This document shows, in pieces, positions 5,874 through 10,648 of a stretch of DNA of 10,648 nucleotides (positions within the stretch are counted from its first letter, which is position 1; each line of letters starts with the position of its first letter). This stretch comes from Desulfocapsa sp. (lineage in GTDB: Bacteria > Desulfobacterota > Desulfobulbia > Desulfobulbales > Desulfocapsaceae): assembly GCA_029934815.1 (NCBI GenBank), contig JAOZLM010000052.1, positions 1 through 10,648 on the forward strand. Reading direction: 5' to 3'. A program made the translations under genes and the position numbers. Under the pieces are notes generated by a model. The model was not told the DNA's origin, searched no databases, and was given only the letters and a program-made list of their open reading frames with translations.

Positions 5874-8800
5874 ATGTCTGATTCATCATTTTCCACCACA
5901 CTGATCACTCCCGGTAAAAACTCCCGCATCACAGGTCTTCGCGGCAGCTCCCAATCCCTTTTTACCGCCTTACAAGCTCAATCCCAGCCTTGCTGCTGCA
6001 TCGTTCCCGATGAGGATATGGTGCCTCAGGTCGAAGAAGACCTGAAACTCTTTTCAGGTCTTCCGGTATTCAGCTATCCCGGATACGAGATTCCACCCTA
6101 TACACCGTTGTCTCCTGATCCCTTAACCACTGCCGCCAGGCTCTCCACGCTGTATAGATTACAGGAGTATGAGCCTCAAACGCCCTTCATTCTGGTGGTT
6201 TCAGCAGAAGCACTTATGCGCCGTACGCTGCCGGCAAATATTCTTTCTGATAATGCAGAACTGCTGATGGCCGGAGAAGAAACTGACCGGGATGAGCTGA
6301 TTGAAAAGCTCAGTAAACTTGGCTACGAACACGCAAGCCTTGTACAGAATGTCGGCGAATATTCTGTACGGGGAGGAATTTTTGATATCTTCCCACCATC
6401 CTTCTTAGCAGACAAACGCTTGCACACAACACCATTGCGCCTTGATTTTTTTGGTGACACCATAGAATCCATGCGAGGCTTTGACCCGATCAGCCAGCGT
6501 TCCGTTGCTGAAATCGAAGAGGCCATAATCCTGCCTGCAAGTGATATCTGTAGTTCTTCTGGCACAGCAGGAAAAATCTTACAGAGTTTTGACGCAGCAG
6601 CACAGAGTCTTGAGTGGGATGTAGATGAATACTATCCAGTCCAGGAAAAAATCCGTGCAGGCCTTCGTTTCCCGGGTATGGAATTCTTCCTTCCCCTCTA
6701 TTATCCGGATGCAAAACAAACAGATACTCTTTTTGATTTTCTGCCGAAAAACTGCTGTCTGATCCACTATGCACCCGAGCTTGAACAGCAGGCACGGGAG
6801 ATGGTACATGAGCGAATTGTAAATAACTTTGAAGAGGCCAAAAACAGGAACAACCCTGCCCTGCCCCCTGATCAGATCTTTTTGCTGCCGGATGACACTG
6901 AAAAGAAGATGCAGCAGTTTGCACGTATTCGCTACAGCAATGATGCTGATAGTTCAGGCCTTCACACTCTTAGCGCCACCAACCATCAGATTCTAAAACA
7001 GGATATCAGCCTGCAACGTAAAGAACGTGGGCTTATCCCACCCCTTTCCGAACAGATTCGTCTCTGGCAGGCTCAAGGCGATCAGGTATTACTCTGTTGC
7101 AGATCACAGCGACAAACAAAAACACTGGCCGAACTGCTTGAAAGATACCAGCATCAGATAGAATTTCTGAACAGCCCTGTAAGCCTTTCCAAACTCAGTA
7201 CAGCACGTTCATCTGATATCCTCTATCTCTGTGATCAGCCTTTAACAGAAGGATTCTCACTGAGCCATAGCGGCATCCACTTTCTTTCCGAATCTGAGTT
7301 ATTTGGAGAAATGCGCCTTGGAAAACGGCGTAAAGCCAAAGAAAGTGCTGGTGAAACAATCCGTTTCGCTGAGCTAAATGACGGGGATATCGTTGTCCAT
7401 CGGGATCATGGCCTTGGCAGATATCTTGGTATCTCAACCCTTGAATTGCAGGGAATCGTCAACGATTTTATGCTCCTTGAATATAAAGGAGGAGATAAAC
7501 TCTACCTGCCAGTCGACAGGCTGAATCTTATCAGTCGATATGAGGGCTTGTCTGATCGCGAACCGCGAATGGACAAACTGGGCACTCAGGCCTGGCGTGC
7601 CACCAAAGCCAAAGTCAAAGAAGAAGTATGGAAAGTTGCTGAAGAACTACTCGCCATCTACGCCAAACGAGAAATGCGTGAAGGAAGGCGTTTTACTCCT
7701 CCCGGTGCACTATACCACGAGCTGGAAGAGTCATTTCCCTACGACGAAACAGAAGGACAGGATAAGGCAATTACCGCAGTCATCGATGATCTCACCTCAG
7801 ATAAACCGATGGACAGACTGGTTTGCGGTGATGTTGGCTACGGGAAGACAGAAGTGGCCATTCGAGCAGCCTTTAAGGTTGTTGAAGATGGCGCACAGGC
7901 AGCGATTCTGGTACCCACTACCGTTCTTGCAGAGCAGCATTTACAGACATTTAAAGAACGAATGCAGGGTTTTGCGGTAAATGTTGCGTGTATAAATCGT
8001 TTTCGAACCCCTGCCCAGCAAAAAGTGATCGTTAAAGATCTTGCCGCCGGTAAAATCGATATCATCATCGGTACTCACAGGCTCCTTTCAAAAGATATCG
8101 AATATAATAATCTTGGCCTGTTGGTAATTGACGAAGAGCATCGTTTTGGCGTAAGCCACAAAGAGAAAATCAAAAAGATTAAAGCTGAAGTGGATATTCT
8201 TACCCTCACCGCCACGCCAATTCCCAGGACTTTGCAGATGTCCCTGCTTTCCATCCGGGATCTTTCTATTATTTCAAGTGCTCCGGAACACAGAAGACCG
8301 GTAAAAACCTTTGTTGCCAAATATGATGACCTGGTGATTAAAGAAGCAGTGCTCAAAGAAATGCGCCGCAACGGGCAGGTATTTTTTGTGCACAACCGGG
8401 TCAAATCCATTTACCGAATGGCTGCAAATGTGCAGGAGCTGGTACCCGAAGCGCGCATTGCAGTAGCCCACGGGCAGATGAGCGGTAAAGAACTTGAAGA
8501 GATCATGGTTAAATTTGTAAACCGTGAAATTGATGTGCTGATGGCCACCACCATCATCGAATCGGGTCTTGATATCCCCACCGCCAACACCATTATCATC
8601 AACCGCGCCGATACGCTGGGTCTTGCTGGAATATACCAGTTACGAGGTCGTGTGGGACGTTCTTCCACCCAGTCTTTTGCTTATCTGCTTGTGCCATCGC
8701 TTGATAACCTCAGCAACGATTCCAAGGATCGTTTACGTGCCCTGATGGAATGCAACGAGCTTGGAGGCGGATTCAAACTTGCCATGAGTGATCTGCAGAT

Positions 8801-9419
8801 TCGTGGTGGCGGCAACCTTCTTGGCGTTTCTCAATCAGGTCAGATTGCAGCAATCGGATACGATCTCTACCTTGATCTCCTGCAAAGTACCGTTGCAGAT
8901 ATGAAGGCAAGGGCTGCTGCGGGTAATGGTGAGATTGCATCGGTTGACAGGATAGATCCAGAAATTAATCTGCAGATTTCTGCCTATATACCTGAATCAT
9001 ATATCGCCGATGTAAGCCAGCGATACGTTGCCTACCGCAGAATTTCATCGCTTTCAAAATCAGATGCTGAGGATCATGACAATCTGATGGATGAGCTTGC
9101 TGATCGCTATGGTAAGTTGCCTGAAGAAACACAAAATCTCTTCAGGATTGTGGCCTGCAAAAAAGAGCTTGCCGAGTTAGGAATCAAAAAACTTGAGAAA
9201 GGAAAAGATTCGTTTGTATTCTCTTTCACCGACAATACTCCACTTGATCCCAGCCTCCTGATGGAATATCTGCAACGGGCAAGTGGAAAGAAAAAGGTAA
9301 CACCACCAAGACTTACACCTGATGGTCGGCTCATTGTTCCGGTACAATATTCGACAGAGCGCTTGTTTAATGCTTTGCAGGGGGTTATCTCGCAACTCAG
9401 AGCCCTCTGTTTTCCGTAA
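5874..9419 (+). CDS. mfd: Transcription-repair coupling factor Mfd
   Basis: Mfd is a DNA translocase that pushes RNA polymerase off stalled sites and recruits UvrA to start transcription-coupled excision repair. From the ATG at 5874 it has 1181 residues, close to E. coli's 1148. The UvrB-like N-terminal module includes RGGIFDIFP at 166-174. The RNA polymerase-interacting (CarD-like) domain starts near 500 with D-G-D-I-V-V-H at 503-509. The SF2 translocase has Walker A GDVGYGKT at 652-659, the DEEH box at 753-756, TATPIPRT just after it and motif VI QLRGRVGRS at 922-930. A C-terminal regulatory TRCF domain follows. All key residues look intact. A TTG at 5868 is in frame two codons earlier, but neither start has a visible SD. 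TATATA at 5852-5857 could be a weak -10 overlapping the bamA terminator tail. The DUF1624 gene follows after 48 bases without a terminator, suggesting cotranscription. Confidence 0.97.
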   Translation: MSDSSFSTTLITPGKNSRITGLRGSSQSLFTALQAQSQPCCCIVPDEDMVPQVEEDLKLFSGLPVFSYPGYEIPPYTPLSPDPLTTAARLSTLYRLQEYEPQTPFILVVSAEALMRRTLPANILSDNAELLMAGEETDRDELIEKLSKLGYEHASLVQNVGEYSVRGGIFDIFPPSFLADKRLHTTPLRLDFFGDTIESMRGFDPISQRSVAEIEEAIILPASDICSSSGTAGKILQSFDAAAQSLEWDVDEYYPVQEKIRAGLRFPGMEFFLPLYYPDAKQTDTLFDFLPKNCCLIHYAPELEQQAREMVHERIVNNFEEAKNRNNPALPPDQIFLLPDDTEKKMQQFARIRYSNDADSSGLHTLSATNHQILKQDISLQRKERGLIPPLSEQIRLWQAQGDQVLLCCRSQRQTKTLAELLERYQHQIEFLNSPVSLSKLSTARSSDILYLCDQPLTEGFSLSHSGIHFLSESELFGEMRLGKRRKAKESAGETIRFAELNDGDIVVHRDHGLGRYLGISTLELQGIVNDFMLLEYKGGDKLYLPVDRLNLISRYEGLSDREPRMDKLGTQAWRATKAKVKEEVWKVAEELLAIYAKREMREGRRFTPPGALYHELEESFPYDETEGQDKAITAVIDDLTSDKPMDRLVCGDVGYGKTEVAIRAAFKVVEDGAQAAILVPTTVLAEQHLQTFKERMQGFAVNVACINRFRTPAQQKVIVKDLAAGKIDIIIGTHRLLSKDIEYNNLGLLVIDEEHRFGVSHKEKIKKIKAEVDILTLTATPIPRTLQMSLLSIRDLSIISSAPEHRRPVKTFVAKYDDLVIKEAVLKEMRRNGQVFFVHNRVKSIYRMAANVQELVPEARIAVAHGQMSGKELEEIMVKFVNREIDVLMATTIIESGLDIPTANTIIINRADTLGLAGIYQLRGRVGRSSTQSFAYLLVPSLDNLSNDSKDRLRALMECNELGGGFKLAMSDLQIRGGGNLLGVSQSGQIAAIGYDLYLDLLQSTVADMKARAAAGNGEIASVDRIDPEINLQISAYIPESYIADVSQRYVAYRRISSLSKSDAEDHDNLMDELADRYGKLPEETQNLFRIVACKKELAELGIKKLEKGKDSFVFSFTDNTPLDPSLLMEYLQRASGKKKVTPPRLTPDGRLIVPVQYSTERLFNALQGVISQLRALCFP

Positions 9420-9454
9420 GAGCCTGATATCTTGTAAGTGGCTTGGATTTAACC

Positions 9455-9459
9455 AGGGA
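9455..9459 (+). promoter_or_regulatory. Ribosome binding site of the DUF1624 gene
   Basis: AGGGA lies 8 bases before the ATG at 9468, a good Shine-Dalgarno match and spacing. It fixes the start of the downstream membrane protein and contrasts with the SD-less starts of the SDR gene and mfd. Confidence 0.6.
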
Positions 9460-9467
9460 AAATAAAT

Positions 9468-10586
9468 ATGAGTCAATCAAAACGTATAGCAGCCATAGAC
9501 TGGATGCGTGGATTTGTCATGATCCTTATGGTCTTAGATCATGTCGCAATGGTTTACAATGCAAACCACATCAGTTCCGGTTCTGCTGCGATCTATGTAA
9601 GCGGTACTGTCCTGCCGGGCTTTGAATTTTTCAGCCGCTGGATAACACACCTATGCGCGCCAACATTTGTTTTTCTGGCTGGCACAGCTTTAGCCATCAG
9701 TGTTGAGCGTAAAGTGACCAGAGGGATTGACAGTTGGCAGATTGATAAAGATATACTTATTCGTGGAGCATTTATTGCTCTGCTTGACCCCACCCTTATC
9801 TCATTCTTCTCAGGAAAATTGCTCTTCCAGGTCTTATATGCCATTGGTGTGGCCATGATGTGTATGGCTCTGCTGAGACGTTTCTCAAGCCCTGTTTTAC
9901 TTATTCTTGCCCTTGGCTGGATCGTTGGTGGTGAACTGCTTACTATCCAAAACTGGCCACCCGAATCGGGTAATGGTTCAATTGTTGCGGCTCTCTTATT
10001 TTCTACCTACTCATCTGCTGTGGTCAGCATAAAGTACCCGTTGTTCCCCTGGTTGGCCATGATGGTTTTAGGTTGGGTCTTTGGCCGGTATCTCCTTAAT
10101 TATGGAGAAGGTAAAACACGAGTGAATCCCGTATCCCTGCTATTAGGGCTTGGCTTTTCTGCTCTGTGCGCCTTTTTCATTATCCGTTATTACAATGCTT
10201 ATGGAAATATGCTTTTATATCGAGACAACATGAGTTGGCAACAGTGGCTGCATGTGAGCAAGTATCCCCCATCTGCCACATTTACCTTCCTTGAATTGGG
10301 CCTGATGTCTGTAATATTAGGTCTAATGATCTATGTTGAACCAATCATAGGCGTACGTAAAAATGGGGTGCTTTTGGTGTTTGGCCAGACATCCATGATC
10401 TTCTATCTCGTTCATCGCATTATCCTGACCGGTTCTGGAACCTACGGCGGCTTACGTGATTGTTCCGACTTAACTACTTCCTATATCATCACCGTTATTA
10501 TGCTGGCCTTGCTTTATCCATTTTGCCTCTGGTATCGGGGCATGAAGGCCAGGAATCCTGATATTGTCTGGTTACGATATTTCTAA
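9468..10586 (+). CDS. DUF1624/HGSNAT-like multi-pass membrane protein, putative acyltransferase
   Basis: This 372-residue protein is very hydrophobic, with about ten membrane segments. The clearest are at about 8-29, 59-79, 97-115, 118-136, 142-160, 190-210, 222-240, 272-290, 300-320 and 338-356. The N-terminus, R-I-A-A-I-D-W-M-R-G (6-15) followed by MVLDH (21-25), is the signature of the DUF1624/heparan-alpha-glucosaminide N-acetyltransferase catalytic family. VSKYPPS at 263-269 is also typical of it. The eukaryotic member moves an acetyl group across the lysosomal membrane onto a sugar amine. Bacterial members are inferred to acylate envelope glycans or other extracytoplasmic substrates, but this protein's substrate is unknown. 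It sits 48 bases after mfd with a good SD and no intervening terminator, so it is probably in the mfd transcript, although no functional link is apparent. Length is normal and no truncation is seen. Confidence 0.85.
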   Translation: MSQSKRIAAIDWMRGFVMILMVLDHVAMVYNANHISSGSAAIYVSGTVLPGFEFFSRWITHLCAPTFVFLAGTALAISVERKVTRGIDSWQIDKDILIRGAFIALLDPTLISFFSGKLLFQVLYAIGVAMMCMALLRRFSSPVLLILALGWIVGGELLTIQNWPPESGNGSIVAALLFSTYSSAVVSIKYPLFPWLAMMVLGWVFGRYLLNYGEGKTRVNPVSLLLGLGFSALCAFFIIRYYNAYGNMLLYRDNMSWQQWLHVSKYPPSATFTFLELGLMSVILGLMIYVEPIIGVRKNGVLLVFGQTSMIFYLVHRIILTGSGTYGGLRDCSDLTTSYIITVIMLALLYPFCLWYRGMKARNPDIVWLRYF

Positions 10587-10614
10587 GGCATATTGTTCCT
10601 GTTTTTAAACATGA

Positions 10615-10648
10615 TGGCGTCGTAAAAAGATACAATACGTCAAGTCCG
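10615..10648. repeat. Quasi-palindromic element, copy 2 (cut by the window edge)
   Basis: These 34 bases are the exact reverse complement of 827-860, the right end of the element at 738-860. They include the outer CGTAAAAAGAT repeat (10621-10631) and the right-end-specific spacer. The match stops at 10615, 28 bases after the DUF1624 stop codon, and the element presumably continues past the window into its hairpin core. Like copy 1 it lies just beyond the 3' end of a gene. The two copies are inverted relative to each other and enclose 9754 bases. Confidence 0.8.

Noticed and set aside
1..10648. A hidden defence, phage, CRISPR or biosynthetic system.
   Set aside because: All sizeable coding regions are explained by known families, and there are no regularly spaced repeats, integrase, transposase, tRNA or toxin-antitoxin pair.

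Overview
This window looks like ordinary chromosomal sequence from a Gram-negative (didermic) bacterium of moderate GC content. The reasons are a BamA outer-membrane assembly protein, a secreted Sel1 protein with a Sec signal peptide, and a bacterial Mfd. BamA carries an extra TolB/FlgO-like N-terminal domain and the intergenic DNA holds a hairpin element. Both recall Desulfobacterota (former Deltaproteobacteria), perhaps Desulfobulbales. That placement is an impression from family resemblance and could not be tested here.

Layout: bases 1-256 hold no convincing gene. Two minus-strand genes follow: a periplasmic Sel1-repeat protein (257-703) and a ComF-family phosphoribosyltransferase (883-1638). 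Between them lies an approximately 120-bp quasi-palindromic element (738-860). A divergent 114-bp spacer leads to four plus-strand genes: an extended SDR of the NAD-dependent epimerase/RmlD-like type (1753-2904), bamA (3116-5776, with its own extended -10 promoter and a strong rho-independent terminator), mfd (ATG at 5874, ending at 9419), and a multi-pass DUF1624/HGSNAT-like membrane protein (9468-10586) that is probably cotranscribed with mfd. The last 34 bases are an exact inverted copy of the right end of the element at 738-860, so a second copy starts at the window edge.

The genes do not form one obvious pathway. bamA serves outer-membrane protein assembly and mfd serves transcription-coupled repair. 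The comF, SDR and DUF1624 genes have no assignable substrates from context. I found no CRISPR array, tRNA, rRNA, transposase, phage gene, toxin-antitoxin pair or defence island. No undescribed multi-gene system is evident. The points most worth a second look are the inverted pair of hairpin elements and the fused N-terminal domain of BamA. The unusual translation starts of the SDR gene and mfd come next.
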